This document shows positions 17,276 through 26,476 of a stretch of 64,000 nucleotides of DNA, in pieces. Location of the stretch: NCBI RefSeq assembly GCF_003626655.1, contig NZ_RBAN01000008.1, forward strand, positions 1 to 64,000, in the 5' to 3' direction. The notes under the pieces are model-generated. The model was not told the DNA's origin and ran no database searches. It saw only the letters and a program-made list of their open reading frames with translations. The stretch's first letter is position 1, and each line of letters starts with the position of its first letter. Made by a program: the position numbers and the translations under genes. This DNA comes from Micromonospora costi (GTDB taxonomy: Bacteria > Actinomycetota > Actinomycetes > Mycobacteriales > Micromonosporaceae).

Positions 17276-20200
17276 TCACTCGCCGGTGGTCACTATTTCA
17301 CGCTTCTCGCTCGCCTCGGAGACCTGACTGCGGAGCTTGCGCAGGGCTTCGGCGCGAGACGGGCTCAGGATCAGGCCGTACGCCCGGCGCCGGGCCTCCG
17401 CCTTGACGGCGGCCTGGAACTCCGGGTTGTCGAAGTACCGCCCGACGAATGCGGTGTTGCGATCGTGGTTGCGGGCAACGATGTTGTCCAGCTCCGGGTC
17501 GGCGACCTGACCGAACCTTTCGATGTCGTTGTTGAGCGCGACCTGTTGCATCTTCTCGTCCTCGGCCAGTGAGATGATCTGCTGCACGAGCAGGATCTGA
17601 TCGGACGAGCTGAGGTCGTAGCCGAAGCGCTCGTTGAGTTCCTCGATCACCTCGCTGAGCGGCTTCTCCTCGACCCGGCGAGCGGCACCGCCGTCGGGCG
17701 AGAAGCCGGGGATGAGGTGCGCGCCGGAGGGCTGCAGCGACAGGTCTTCCTCACCGAGCTTGCGGATGCGCAGGTGGCTCAGCGTCGCCTCGCCGACATC
17801 CACGCCCGCACCGGGCTCGCGAGGTAGCCGCCGGAGCAGAAAGCGGCTGTAGAGGTAGAGCCGTTCCAGGTCCGGGTCGGCGTACCCGACGACCTGGGCC
17901 AGGAAGCCGTACGCCCGGACGTAGTCGCTCACCGACGAGCGGAACTCCTCGGCGCGGTCTCGGTCGTCCTTGGCGAGCTCGGTGAACCGGTCGACCGCCG
18001 GCTCAAGGAACCGGTACAGCGCGGCGTGCGCCTTCTCCAGTTGCCCGTCGGTCGTCGAGGACTGCTCGGCGGCGAGCAGGGCCTCGGCGAAGGCGTCCAT
18101 CTCCGACTCGACAAGCAGTTGATAATCCATCACCTCGCGCTGCTTGTCGTAGAGCAGGTTCGGGTCGGTCGGCTCGGTGATGGTGGTTTCGAAGTACGGC
18201 TTGAACGCCTTCTGGATGTCCTCGGCCTTGTTGGCGAAGTCGAGCACGAAGACATCGTCCTGCGTCTTGTCCGGATGGGTGCGGTTCAAGCGGGACAGGG
18301 TCTGAACGGCTGCCACGCCGGCGAGCGGCTTGTCGACGTACATCGCCGCGAGCAGCGGCTGGTCGAAGCCCGTCTGGTACTTCTCGGCGACGACCAGGAT
18401 CCGGTACTCGGTCTGGTTACGGGCCGCGGCCTGCGGATCGCCGGCCTTCGTGTACGCGAAGGCGTCCGGCAGCGCCGCCTCGGAGAAGCCGTTGAGCTTC
18501 GGCTCCGTGTAGTCGATGCCGTCGAGGGTGAGCGTGCCGGAGAACGCCACGAGCGGCGCGCAGTCGGTGATGCCACGCTTGTCGAGGTACTTGCGCATCG
18601 CCTGGTAGAGCCGCAGCGCGTGCTCGCGCGAGCGGGTCACCACCATGGCCTTGGCCCGCCCGCCGATGCGCTCGCTGACCTCGGTACGGAAGTGTTCGAT
18701 GATGATCTGCGCCCGCTGGTCCTGCGACTCGGGGTGCAGCTCGGCCGCCCGTACCAGTTTGGCCTTGGCCTTCTTCGGGTCGACCTCGGGGTCGGCGGTC
18801 TCCGTGGCCTCGACTGCCGCGTTGGCCAGCCGCCACCGCGCCTCGTACGTGATGTAGTTGCGCAGCGCGTCCAGGATGAAGCCCTCCTCGACGGCCTGGC
18901 GCATCGAGTAGACGTGGAACGGCTCCATCTGGCCGGTCTCGGGGTTGCGGGTGCCGAACAGCTCCAGCGTCTTCTGCTTCGGCGTGGCGGTGAAGGCGAA
19001 GTAGGACAGGTTCCCATGCCTGCCTCGTGCCAGGGCGGAGGCGGTCAACAGGTCGCCGTCGGCGTCGATGTCGTCCGAGCCGAGCCGACCGAGCGCCTTC
19101 TTCAACGCGTTCGCTGACTCCCCCGACTGCGACGAGTGCGCCTCGTCAATGATCACTGCGTACCGGCGCTCGCCCAGCTTGGCGACCTTGTCGAGCACGA
19201 ACGGGAACTTCTGCAACGTCGTGATGATCACCCGGGCGGTCGAGCCGGTGAGGGCGTCGGCGAGCTGCTGGGAATCCTCGTCGATCTTCCTGACCACGCC
19301 TGCCACGTGGTCGAACTGGTAGATCGTGTCCTGCAACTGCCGGTCGAGTACGACCCGGTCGGTAATGACGATGGCCTTCTCGAAGACCGGTCGGTTGTTC
19401 GCATCGTGCAGGTTGGACAGCCGGTGCGCCAGCCAGGCGATCGTGTTCGACTTGCCGGAGCCGGCCGAGTGCTCGATCAGGTAGTTGTGGCCCGCGCCGT
19501 GCTGGGCGGCGTGGTCGACCATCTGCCGCACGGCGTGCCACTGGTGGTAACGCGGGAAGATCAACGGGCTCCCGTGCGGGTTGGGCTTGCCCTTCTTCGG
19601 AACCTCCACATGCACGAACCGTTGCAGCAGTTCGAGGAAGTTGTCCCGCTGCCACACCTGACGCCACAGATAGGAGGTCTGGTAGCCGTCGGCCGGCGCG
19701 GGAGGGTTGCCCGCACCGCCGGATACCCCAGGCCCATCCGAGCCCACGTTGAAGGGCAGGAACCGCGTCCGATCGCCGGCCAGCCGCGTCGTCAGGAAGA
19801 CGAGGTGCGGATCGACGGCGAAGTGCACGAGGCTACGGCGCGCGAAGATCAGCTCCTTAGGGTCGCGGTCCTTCCGGTACTGGCGCTTCGCATCCTCGAC
19901 ATCCTGCCCGGTCAGCGTGTTCTTTAGCTCGGCGGTGGCGATCGGGATGCCGTTGACGAACAGGCCCAGGTCCAGCTCGTCGCCCGTCTTCGCCGAGTAG
20001 CGCAACTGCCGCACCACGGTAAGCCGGTTCGCCTGGTACTCGTCGAGCGCGCCAACGGCGAGTGTGTGGCCGGGCCGGAAGTAACAGAGCTGGATAGTGA
20101 CGCCCCGGTCCTTGACCCCGTTGCGGAGCACGTCGAGCGCACCCCGCTTGTCGATCTCGGCCGCGACCCGCTTTGCGAACTCCCGCTGGGCGGTGGCCAG

Positions 20201-20392
20201 ATCGCCGTAGGCGGTGATCAGCCGGTCGAACTCCTTCTTCTGGGTCGCTCCGATGAAGGTGTCCAGCTCGCCGGTGTCCAGGCCGAGGTCGGGCCGATAG
20301 CCGTTCGACAGCCCGCGGTGCCAGCCGGCTGCGAGGAGTTCAGCCTCGATCGTCTTCTCGAACGCGTCTTCCTTGTAGACCTGTGCGCTCAC
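17276..20392 (-). CDS. hsdR: Type I restriction enzyme, R (translocase/nuclease) subunit
   Basis: 1038 residues. N-terminal nuclease domain with the PD-(D/E)XK core (LDLGLFVNGIPIATAELKN, around 143-160). The SF2 motor has Walker A SAGSGKSN near 307 and a DEAH box (IIDEAHSSQSG) near 413. Motif VI-like QTLSRLNRTHP lies near 690. The C-terminal helical domain binds the HsdMS core. It cuts DNA after ATP-driven translocation from unmodified sites. The GTG start overlaps the hsdS stop (GTGA), showing tight coupling. All key motifs look intact. Confidence 0.93.
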   Translation of the reverse strand: MSAQVYKEDAFEKTIEAELLAAGWHRGLSNGYRPDLGLDTGELDTFIGATQKKEFDRLITAYGDLATAQREFAKRVAAEIDKRGALDVLRNGVKDRGVTIQLCYFRPGHTLAVGALDEYQANRLTVVRQLRYSAKTGDELDLGLFVNGIPIATAELKNTLTGQDVEDAKRQYRKDRDPKELIFARRSLVHFAVDPHLVFLTTRLAGDRTRFLPFNVGSDGPGVSGGAGNPPAPADGYQTSYLWRQVWQRDNFLELLQRFVHVEVPKKGKPNPHGSPLIFPRYHQWHAVRQMVDHAAQHGAGHNYLIEHSAGSGKSNTIAWLAHRLSNLHDANNRPVFEKAIVITDRVVLDRQLQDTIYQFDHVAGVVRKIDEDSQQLADALTGSTARVIITTLQKFPFVLDKVAKLGERRYAVIIDEAHSSQSGESANALKKALGRLGSDDIDADGDLLTASALARGRHGNLSYFAFTATPKQKTLELFGTRNPETGQMEPFHVYSMRQAVEEGFILDALRNYITYEARWRLANAAVEATETADPEVDPKKAKAKLVRAAELHPESQDQRAQIIIEHFRTEVSERIGGRAKAMVVTRSREHALRLYQAMRKYLDKRGITDCAPLVAFSGTLTLDGIDYTEPKLNGFSEAALPDAFAYTKAGDPQAAARNQTEYRILVVAEKYQTGFDQPLLAAMYVDKPLAGVAAVQTLSRLNRTHPDKTQDDVFVLDFANKAEDIQKAFKPYFETTITEPTDPNLLYDKQREVMDYQLLVESEMDAFAEALLAAEQSSTTDGQLEKAHAALYRFLEPAVDRFTELAKDDRDRAEEFRSSVSDYVRAYGFLAQVVGYADPDLERLYLYSRFLLRRLPREPGAGVDVGEATLSHLRIRKLGEEDLSLQPSGAHLIPGFSPDGGAARRVEEKPLSEVIEELNERFGYDLSSSDQILLVQQIISLAEDEKMQQVALNNDIERFGQVADPELDNIVARNHDRNTAFVGRYFDNPEFQAAVKAEARRRAYGLILSPSRAEALRKLRSQVSEASEKREIVTTGE

Positions 20393-21606
20393 GACAGGTC
20401 CGCCCCCCTCGCGGTGCTGACATCGAACTGTCCGGTGACCGCCGCCGTAATCAACGCCTGCCGCCGCTCTGCGAGGAGACGGAGTTGACGTTGAATAGCC
20501 ACTGGCACGCCCGCCAATTGCGCTGACCTATCTTCTATCTCAGTCACCAAAGCCTGCTGCTCTTTCGAAGTCAACTTAGGCACGGGCCAGGCGAGGATGT
20601 CCTCACCTCGGAGCTTCACCATCGACTGTGAAGAGCCACGAGCAACTTCACGCACCAATTGTCGTGTGCGAGTACTGAGAATACATTGCAGGGCAAAAGA
20701 CACCAGGACTCCGTCCAGGAGGTCGAGCCGGTATATCAAATCAGGGAGCAAAAGTTTTCGGCCGTCGACTGCCGCGATCGCGGCGTCACCCACCAAATCT
20801 GGCGTGTTGGCACGCGTTACCAACAGGTCTCCAGACCGCACTACATGCCGCTTGTCCGGCGTTACGCCGCTCGGAAGCCGCTTGTTCTCAGGCGCTTTGA
20901 AAACCGCTCGCTTCACGGAGCTGAGTTTCAGAACTCCCCACTCGTCGCCGTCGGCAGGAATGTTGTCACATTGCGGACTCGAACCCTGAGTAATACCTCT
21001 AGCCAGCCTTCTTAACGGCACTGATCCATGCGACTTGAACGCTTCGTCAATGACAACATCACGAACCGCCTGCTCCTTCTCGGTCACCAGCGCACCTGTC
21101 CGACTATAAAGCTCGACTAGGCGATCCATGCGGGCGGTTTCGGCGTCGAGGAAGTTGGCGATCCGCCACTGCTCTTCAAGCGGAGGTACCGGCAGTCGCA
21201 CGTCGGCAAACGCATCCATGTCGATGCTCTGACCCTGGCGTATGCCTTGGGTAATGTTCGCCAGCATCGAGATTAGCAATTGAGACCTGAAGTAGTACTT
21301 GTAGTACCGAGGCTCAAGGCCGTCGACACAACGGAGGACGTGGTAGGCCGGACTCACGATCCCTCTCACTTGGGAGTGGGAAATCCCATGTTGGAATGAT
21401 CGAAGTCCAATTACGAAGTCGTTGGGCTCGACGAGCTTGTAGTTTGAGACGTTCGAGTCCGGGTTCCAGACCGAAAAGTCGAGGTCATCGCGTAGGGAAA
21501 CTCCGGTCTTCGTAGCAGAGGCAAGCGGGGCGTTGGCGCCGCGCACGTCAATCCGCCGCATTACATGCCGTGCGCGGCGGGACTCCCACTTATAAATGTC
21601 ACTCAT
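20389..21606 (-). CDS. hsdS: Type I restriction enzyme, S (specificity) subunit
   Basis: 405 residues with the standard two-TRD layout. TRD1 is about 1-145, and conserved helix 1 (PPLEEQWRIANFLDAETARMD) about 148-170. TRD2 is about 190-335, and the second helical repeat (QQALVTEIEDRSAQLAGVP) begins about 345. It sets the DNA sequence recognised by both methylation and cleavage. The TRD-coding stretches (about 20600-21000 and 21190-21600) are clearly richer in A/T than the flanking hsd genes, as expected for exchanged recognition domains. It overlaps hsdM by eight bases and hsdR by four. Confidence 0.92.
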   Translation of the reverse strand: MSDIYKWESRRARHVMRRIDVRGANAPLASATKTGVSLRDDLDFSVWNPDSNVSNYKLVEPNDFVIGLRSFQHGISHSQVRGIVSPAYHVLRCVDGLEPRYYKYYFRSQLLISMLANITQGIRQGQSIDMDAFADVRLPVPPLEEQWRIANFLDAETARMDRLVELYSRTGALVTEKEQAVRDVVIDEAFKSHGSVPLRRLARGITQGSSPQCDNIPADGDEWGVLKLSSVKRAVFKAPENKRLPSGVTPDKRHVVRSGDLLVTRANTPDLVGDAAIAAVDGRKLLLPDLIYRLDLLDGVLVSFALQCILSTRTRQLVREVARGSSQSMVKLRGEDILAWPVPKLTSKEQQALVTEIEDRSAQLAGVPVAIQRQLRLLAERRQALITAAVTGQFDVSTARGADLS

Positions 21607-23569
21607 CTCCGCCGGTCACCTCGCTCAGCAACGCTTGAATCTGAGATTCCAGCTCCCGAAGTTCGGCGTCGATCTCGGCCAGCGGCCTAGGCGGTTTGTA
21701 GACGTAGAAGTGGCGAGTGAACGGGATCTCGTACCCGATCTTGGTCTTGCTCTCGTCGACCCACGCGTCGGCGACGTGCGGGCTCACCTCGCGCTCGACG
21801 TACTCGTGGATGTCCTCGGCGAGCGGCACGTTCTCGTAGTCACGCAGGTCCGGGTCCGGCACGACCTCACCCTTGACCTTTTGCACCTCCCCGTCCGGGT
21901 CGCTGACGGAGACGCTGTCCATGATGGCCTTCGCGGCGGCGCCGGACGGCCACAGCACGCCACCAGCGACGGCGGCCGCGTGGAGTGCGTCCTTGGCCTC
22001 GGCCTTGGTACGCCACACCGCGCCGAGCAGCGGCTTGAATGCGCCGATCAGCTCGTCGCGGTGCGCGTACCGGGAAAGCGGCTTGCTCTCCGCGAGCGCG
22101 GCAAGGGTCTCCTCGGTGATCTCGAAGCGGAGCTTGAGCGGCCGCTCCACGGTGATCCGCTGGTAGCCGAAGTCCGTGGTCCGGAAGACCTTGACCTTTC
22201 CGTGATCCGGGTGCACGTCGTCCGCCGCGATGGTGAGGGCCTGGCCGTAGAGCCTGGTGATGTAGGCGATCTGCTCCTCGGAGATCATCTTGCGCTTGTC
22301 ACCGAGGCTCTTGCGCATCTTGACCCACTGGTCCCGGGCGTCGAGCAGGATCACCTTGCGCTCGAGGTTCTCCGCCTTCCGGTTGGAAAGGATCCAGAAG
22401 TACGTGGAGATGCCGGTGTTGTAGAAGAGCTGGTCGGGCAGGCCGACGATGCCCTCGAGCAGGTCGTTCTCGAGGATCCAGCGGCGGATGTTCGACTCGC
22501 CGGACTCCGCGGCGCCGGTGAAGAGCGGCGAGCCATTGAAGACGATGGCGATGCGGGAGCCACCCTTCTCCGGCGGCTCCATCTTGGAGATCATGTGCTG
22601 CAGGAAGAGGAACGAGCCGTCGTTGATGCGCGGCAGGCCGGCGCCGAAGCGGCCCAGGTGCTCGAGCTTGGCCTCGGCCTCGACCTCGTCCTTCACCTTC
22701 TTCCATTCCACCCCGAAGGGCGGGTTGGCCAGCAGGTAGTCGAACCGCCGGCCCTCGTGGCCGTCGTCGCTGAACGAGTTGCCCAGATGGATGTTCGACG
22801 GGTCCTGGCCCTTGAGCATCATGTCGGAGCGGCAGATGGCGTACGACTCGGGGTTCAGTTCCTGACCGAAGAGGCGCACCGTCGCGCTCGGGTTGAGCGA
22901 GGTGATGACCTCCTCCGCCGCCGAGAGCATTCCGCCGGTGCCGCAGGCCGGGTCCAGGACGTTGATCACTGGTGCTCCGGTGAGGTGCCCGCTGTCCGGG
23001 CCGATGAGCAGGTTCACCATGAGCTTGATGACCTCGCGCGGGGTGAAGTGCTCACCGGCGGTCTCGTTCGAGATTTCGGAGAAGCGCCGGATCAGTTCCT
23101 CGAAGACGTAGCCCATCTGATGGTTGTCGACCCGCTCCGGGCTGAGGTCGATGTCCCGGAACTTCTGCACCACCGGATAGAGCAGCTTGGCCGACTGTAG
23201 GCGCGCGATCTGCGTGTGGAAGTCGTACTTGTCGATGATCTCGCGAGCGTTCGGCGAGAAGCCGTTGATGTAGTCGGTGAGGTTCTTCGCTACGTCCGGC
23301 GCGGACGCTCCGATGGTCTCGAAGCTCTGCTGGGACGTGTTGTAGAACGGCAGGCCGGCCGCGAGCCGGAGCAACTGGTCCTTGTTGGTGAGCTTCAGCG
23401 AGGCGTCTCGGTCCCACACTGCCTTGCGGGTCGGCGCCATGACGCAGTCCAGGCGGCGCAGCACGGTCAGCGGCAGGATCACCTTGCCGTACTCCGACTG
23501 CTTGTAGTCGCCGCGCAGCAGGTCGGCGACCGACCAGATGAAGCCGGCCAGGCTCTGGTGGGTACTCAC
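21599..23569 (-). CDS. hsdM: Type I restriction enzyme, M (N6-adenine methylase) subunit
   Basis: 656 residues with a GTG start. An N-terminal helical HsdM domain (residues 1-150) is followed by AdoMet motif I NVLDPACGTGGM near 200 and catalytic NPPF near 280. The C-terminal helical tail runs to 656, longer than the ~500-residue enterobacterial form but common in this subgroup. It methylates adenine in the site chosen by HsdS and is needed for cleavage. The 119-base gap upstream separates it from the extra MTase gene and may carry its own promoter. Confidence 0.93.
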   Translation of the reverse strand: MSTHQSLAGFIWSVADLLRGDYKQSEYGKVILPLTVLRRLDCVMAPTRKAVWDRDASLKLTNKDQLLRLAAGLPFYNTSQQSFETIGASAPDVAKNLTDYINGFSPNAREIIDKYDFHTQIARLQSAKLLYPVVQKFRDIDLSPERVDNHQMGYVFEELIRRFSEISNETAGEHFTPREVIKLMVNLLIGPDSGHLTGAPVINVLDPACGTGGMLSAAEEVITSLNPSATVRLFGQELNPESYAICRSDMMLKGQDPSNIHLGNSFSDDGHEGRRFDYLLANPPFGVEWKKVKDEVEAEAKLEHLGRFGAGLPRINDGSFLFLQHMISKMEPPEKGGSRIAIVFNGSPLFTGAAESGESNIRRWILENDLLEGIVGLPDQLFYNTGISTYFWILSNRKAENLERKVILLDARDQWVKMRKSLGDKRKMISEEQIAYITRLYGQALTIAADDVHPDHGKVKVFRTTDFGYQRITVERPLKLRFEITEETLAALAESKPLSRYAHRDELIGAFKPLLGAVWRTKAEAKDALHAAAVAGGVLWPSGAAAKAIMDSVSVSDPDGEVQKVKGEVVPDPDLRDYENVPLAEDIHEYVEREVSPHVADAWVDESKTKIGYEIPFTRHFYVYKPPRPLAEIDAELRELESQIQALLSEVTGGDE

Positions 23570-23688
23570 GTGAACAGCTCGCTTTCACTACTCGTCGGGC
23601 GCGCGAACGCCCCTGGTCCCAGCAAACTCAATCCGGTGGGGGTCTTACGGTAGCGGCGCCACCGCGAATGGTGACAGCGCAACATCGG

Positions 23689-25638
23689 TCACGGCTGCTC
23701 CTCGTCCGGTGGAAGCAGCGCTCCGCCGCTCAGTCCAATGCCGAAGGCGTCGGCGGCCTCCTCGGCGAGTCGACTCACCGCGTCGGCCGCCTCGCGCAGC
23801 TCCTGCACCTGGCGGAACGCCCGCCCGTACCGTTGCTGGTCGGGCAGCGCCATGACAGGCACCTGCAGCCGGCGGACGTCGACTCGCACGATGGTGCTCC
23901 CGGTGGCGGCCGCATTGACGTTCTCCTCCGCGCTGAGGAAGCCCGCGAGGAACCACGGGTCCAGGCGCTGCGGGTCGGGACGCAGCAGGAGATGCTGCCG
24001 GCCCAGCGGTCGGCCCTCGTCCGCGGAATCGGCGACGCGGGCACGGTACGGCCGGGCGAACAGCTCCGGCAGGATGACATCCCCCGCGCGCACCTCGACG
24101 TCCGAGTCAACGGTGGGGGCGCGACCAGCGGGAACAGCGCGCAGCAACGTCAGCGCCCCGCCCCGGAGCAGGTCCGCGACAGCCGTCGTGCGCCAGGTTT
24201 GAGGCTGTTTGCCGGAGGCGGTCCACCGTTCGCCCGGCTCCGTCGCGCTGAGAAGCCTGTCCGCTGCTTGTCGAAGCTCGGTGCGCTTCCGCCGTACCTG
24301 CCGCATGTGGTCCGCGGGCCGGATGGCCGTCGTCACCGACTGAACATGCCGGGCCGGGGTGAGGTCGGTCGGCCCGGCGAGCAGGTCGACGACCGGCACT
24401 GCCCGTGCCACGGAGGGGACCGCCTCGAAGACCCCTTCCTCATACGCCGACCAGGCGCTGAGCACGGCCTCGCGGACAGACTCCCAGCCCTGTCGGCCTG
24501 GTCCGACGGCGTCGACGAAGAGCACGGTGTCGGGTGCCGCCTGAGATTCGTCTTCGGTTCGCGTCAGGACCCACAGGTTCAGGCCGATGTGCGGGGGTGG
24601 TGCGGCGCCGGCCGGTAGCGCCATGACCGCTCGGAGTGCCCCGCTCTTCACCAGCTCCGCTCTAATGCGGCGACCGGAGGTGCGTTCGGCGGTCGCGGGT
24701 GGCATCAGCAGGACTGCACGGCCGCCAGGTGCGAGGTGTGCGAGGCAGTGCTGGACCCAGGCCAGCTCGGGCTCACCCTTCGGTGGTAGGCCGTAGACCC
24801 AGCGCGGGTCGTACGCGAGGACCTCCTGGCCCCAGTCCCGGTTGCCGTACGGGGGGTTACACAGGATTGCACCGGCCCCCAGGCTCGGGAAGGCGTCGTC
24901 GCGCAGGCTGTCACCGCTGCGGATGTCGGCTTTCGCGTTGCGATGTTGCAGACCGAGCCGTGTCGCGGCCTGCACCGCCTGGGCGGGCAGCAGATCCTGC
25001 CCATACAGCCGGCGAGCCCCATGACGGGCAGCCGCGGCAAGCAACCCGCCGATCCCGCAGGCCGGGTCGTACACGTCAGAGGGGAAGCGCCTGTCGCGGC
25101 TGAGCAGCAGATCGGCCATGAGATCCGCCACCTCTGCCGGCGTTCGGTACGTGCCCGTCGTGGTCGAATCGTCGGTGCCCCGCTCGGCAAGAATGTCGGC
25201 GGCGACCAGCGCCCCATCTACGCGCACGCACCGCAGTAGCGTCCGCAAGACCGGAGCCTCGTCGCCGCCGTACGTCGCCGCATCGCCCACGAGGTCGGTG
25301 GCACGCCGGATCAGATCCTCGTCGGGCAACTCCAGGACCCTGTCGAGGTGCCCCGGGTCGAGCCGGTGCGCGGCAAGCACCAGCGGTAGCAGCCGTGTCG
25401 GGTCCGCCCTTTCTGGGCGTTCACGCAGGGCCGCTCGCAGATCCTCCGCCGGCGTTTCGGCTGGCAGCTGACCTCGGCCGCTGAGCCAGGAACGTACTGC
25501 GTCCAGGTCGTACGCCGGGCTCGTCTCGGTCCCGCCGGATGGTGACGGGAAGTCGGCGTGGCGGCGGCGCCAGTTGCTGACGGTCGCCCGGCTGACGCCG
25601 GCCATGCGAGAGATCTCTGCGGCGGTGACCTGTGGCAT
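23689..25638 (-). CDS. HTH-fused N6-adenine DNA methyltransferase
   Basis: 649 residues from the ATG at 25638, which has GAGGAG upstream. Residues 5-50 form a helix-turn-helix (EISRMAGVSRATVSNWRRR...DLDAVRSWL) of the MerR/AlpA type. Residues 160-420 form an HsdM-like MTase with motif I DPACGIGGLL (191-200) and NPPYG (261-265). The C-terminal part (480-640) resembles a target recognition domain plus a helical coil (FRQVQELREAADAVSRLAEEAADAF). It therefore looks like a fused HsdM/HsdS with its own DNA-reading head. It sits upstream of a complete hsdMSR set, so it is not required for type I activity. It may be an orphan or regulatory methylase, or the modification arm of another activity. Confidence 0.82.
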   Translation of the reverse strand: MPQVTAAEISRMAGVSRATVSNWRRRHADFPSPSGGTETSPAYDLDAVRSWLSGRGQLPAETPAEDLRAALRERPERADPTRLLPLVLAAHRLDPGHLDRVLELPDEDLIRRATDLVGDAATYGGDEAPVLRTLLRCVRVDGALVAADILAERGTDDSTTTGTYRTPAEVADLMADLLLSRDRRFPSDVYDPACGIGGLLAAAARHGARRLYGQDLLPAQAVQAATRLGLQHRNAKADIRSGDSLRDDAFPSLGAGAILCNPPYGNRDWGQEVLAYDPRWVYGLPPKGEPELAWVQHCLAHLAPGGRAVLLMPPATAERTSGRRIRAELVKSGALRAVMALPAGAAPPPHIGLNLWVLTRTEDESQAAPDTVLFVDAVGPGRQGWESVREAVLSAWSAYEEGVFEAVPSVARAVPVVDLLAGPTDLTPARHVQSVTTAIRPADHMRQVRRKRTELRQAADRLLSATEPGERWTASGKQPQTWRTTAVADLLRGGALTLLRAVPAGRAPTVDSDVEVRAGDVILPELFARPYRARVADSADEGRPLGRQHLLLRPDPQRLDPWFLAGFLSAEENVNAAATGSTIVRVDVRRLQVPVMALPDQQRYGRAFRQVQELREAADAVSRLAEEAADAFGIGLSGGALLPPDEEQP

Positions 25639-25706
25639 GTCTACTCCTCGTTGACGGCCGGTCACCGCAACCCTAGGGCAGCGTACGGTTGATGGCAACA
25701 TGGCGT

Positions 25707-25737
25707 TTGACAGTGTTTTCACGCAGTGGTTTACTAA
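25707..25737 (+). promoter_or_regulatory. Candidate promoter of the plus-strand cassette
   Basis: A perfect TTGACA at 25707-25712 is followed 17 bases later by TTTACT (25730-25735) or 19 bases later by TACTAA (25732-25737). It lies in an unusually A/T-rich patch of the 189-base gap between the divergent methyltransferase and lipoprotein genes. It is the best -35 hexamer noticed in the window, but the -10 is uncertain. Confidence 0.4.
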
Positions 25738-25827
25738 CGTTGCTTTCGCCGCGCTGGTTGCGGCGCGATCACTGTTCATCCCCCTGCGGCGTCCCTGTGC
25801 GCCGCCATGCCCCACTCGGGAGAAGCC

Positions 25828-26379
25828 ATGCGCAAGACCACGACCTTCGCCCTGCTCGCCACCGCCGTCGTCGCCCTCGGCTGCGGCGCCGGCTCGACCG
25901 ACAACGCGAGCAGCTCCAGCAACGACGCGGACGCCGCCAGCGACAACGCGGGCGGCGCCAAGGACGACGACAAGCCGAAGACCGCGAAGATCGGCCAGCC
26001 GGCCCGGGACGGCAAGTTCGAATTCACGGTGAAGTCGTCCAAGTGCGGCGTCGCCAAGGTCGGCACCGACCTGCTCGGCGCCAAGGCGCAGGGCCAGTTC
26101 TGCCTGGTCACGGTCAACGTGAAGAACGTCGGCAAGGAGTCGCAGATGTTCGACGGCAGCAGCCAGAAGGCGTACGCCGCGAACGGCACCGAGTACTCCG
26201 CGGACGGCGAGGCCGCTCTCTACGCCAACAAGAACGCCGACACGTTCCTCAACGACATCAACCCCGGCAACCAGGTCACCGGCGTGGTCGTCTTCGACAT
26301 CCCGAAGAACGTCAAGCTCGCGAAGCTCGAGCTGCACGACTCGCCGTTCTCCGGCGGCGTCACCGTCGCCCTGAGCTGA
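25828..26379 (+). CDS. DUF4352-type lipoprotein
   Basis: 183 residues from the ATG at 25828 (GGAG upstream; the frame upstream from 25807 lacks a site). The signal sequence RKTTTFALLATAVVALGC ends in a lipobox with Cys19. A Ser/Asp/Asn-rich linker (20-55) leads to a beta-rich domain of the DUF4352/telokin-like immunoglobulin type (FEFTVKSSKCGVAKVG...FCLVTVNVKNVG...MFDGSSQK). Anchored outside the cell membrane. First gene of the plus-strand cassette but followed by a strong hairpin, so it may be transcribed more than the genes behind it. Confidence 0.75.
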   Translation: MRKTTTFALLATAVVALGCGAGSTDNASSSSNDADAASDNAGGAKDDDKPKTAKIGQPARDGKFEFTVKSSKCGVAKVGTDLLGAKAQGQFCLVTVNVKNVGKESQMFDGSSQKAYAANGTEYSADGEAALYANKNADTFLNDINPGNQVTGVVVFDIPKNVKLAKLELHDSPFSGGVTVALS

Positions 26380-26386
26380 CTCCCCG

Positions 26387-26425
26387 GCGTTGAGGGCGGG
26401 ACCCCGCGAAGCCCGCCCTCAACGC
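26387..26425. terminator. 14-bp perfect hairpin after the lipoprotein gene
   Basis: GCGTTGAGGGCGGG (26387-26400) and its exact complement (26412-26425) enclose an 11-base loop. It starts eight bases after the lipoprotein stop and ends about 50 bases before the next start. No T-run follows, so it could terminate, attenuate, or protect the upstream message. Confidence 0.6.
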
Positions 26426-26476
26426 GCCCCCACCCCGCACAACCGGCAACACGAATCTCTACGCGAGGAGTTCGAG

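Noticed and set aside
21596..23200. A long plus-strand open frame opposite hsdM
   Set aside because: Antisense shadow; hsdM motifs are unambiguous on the minus strand.
25639..26337. In-frame upstream extension of the HTH-methylase
   Set aside because: It crosses the divergent promoter and runs antisense through the lipoprotein gene; the ATG at 25638 has a strong ribosome site.
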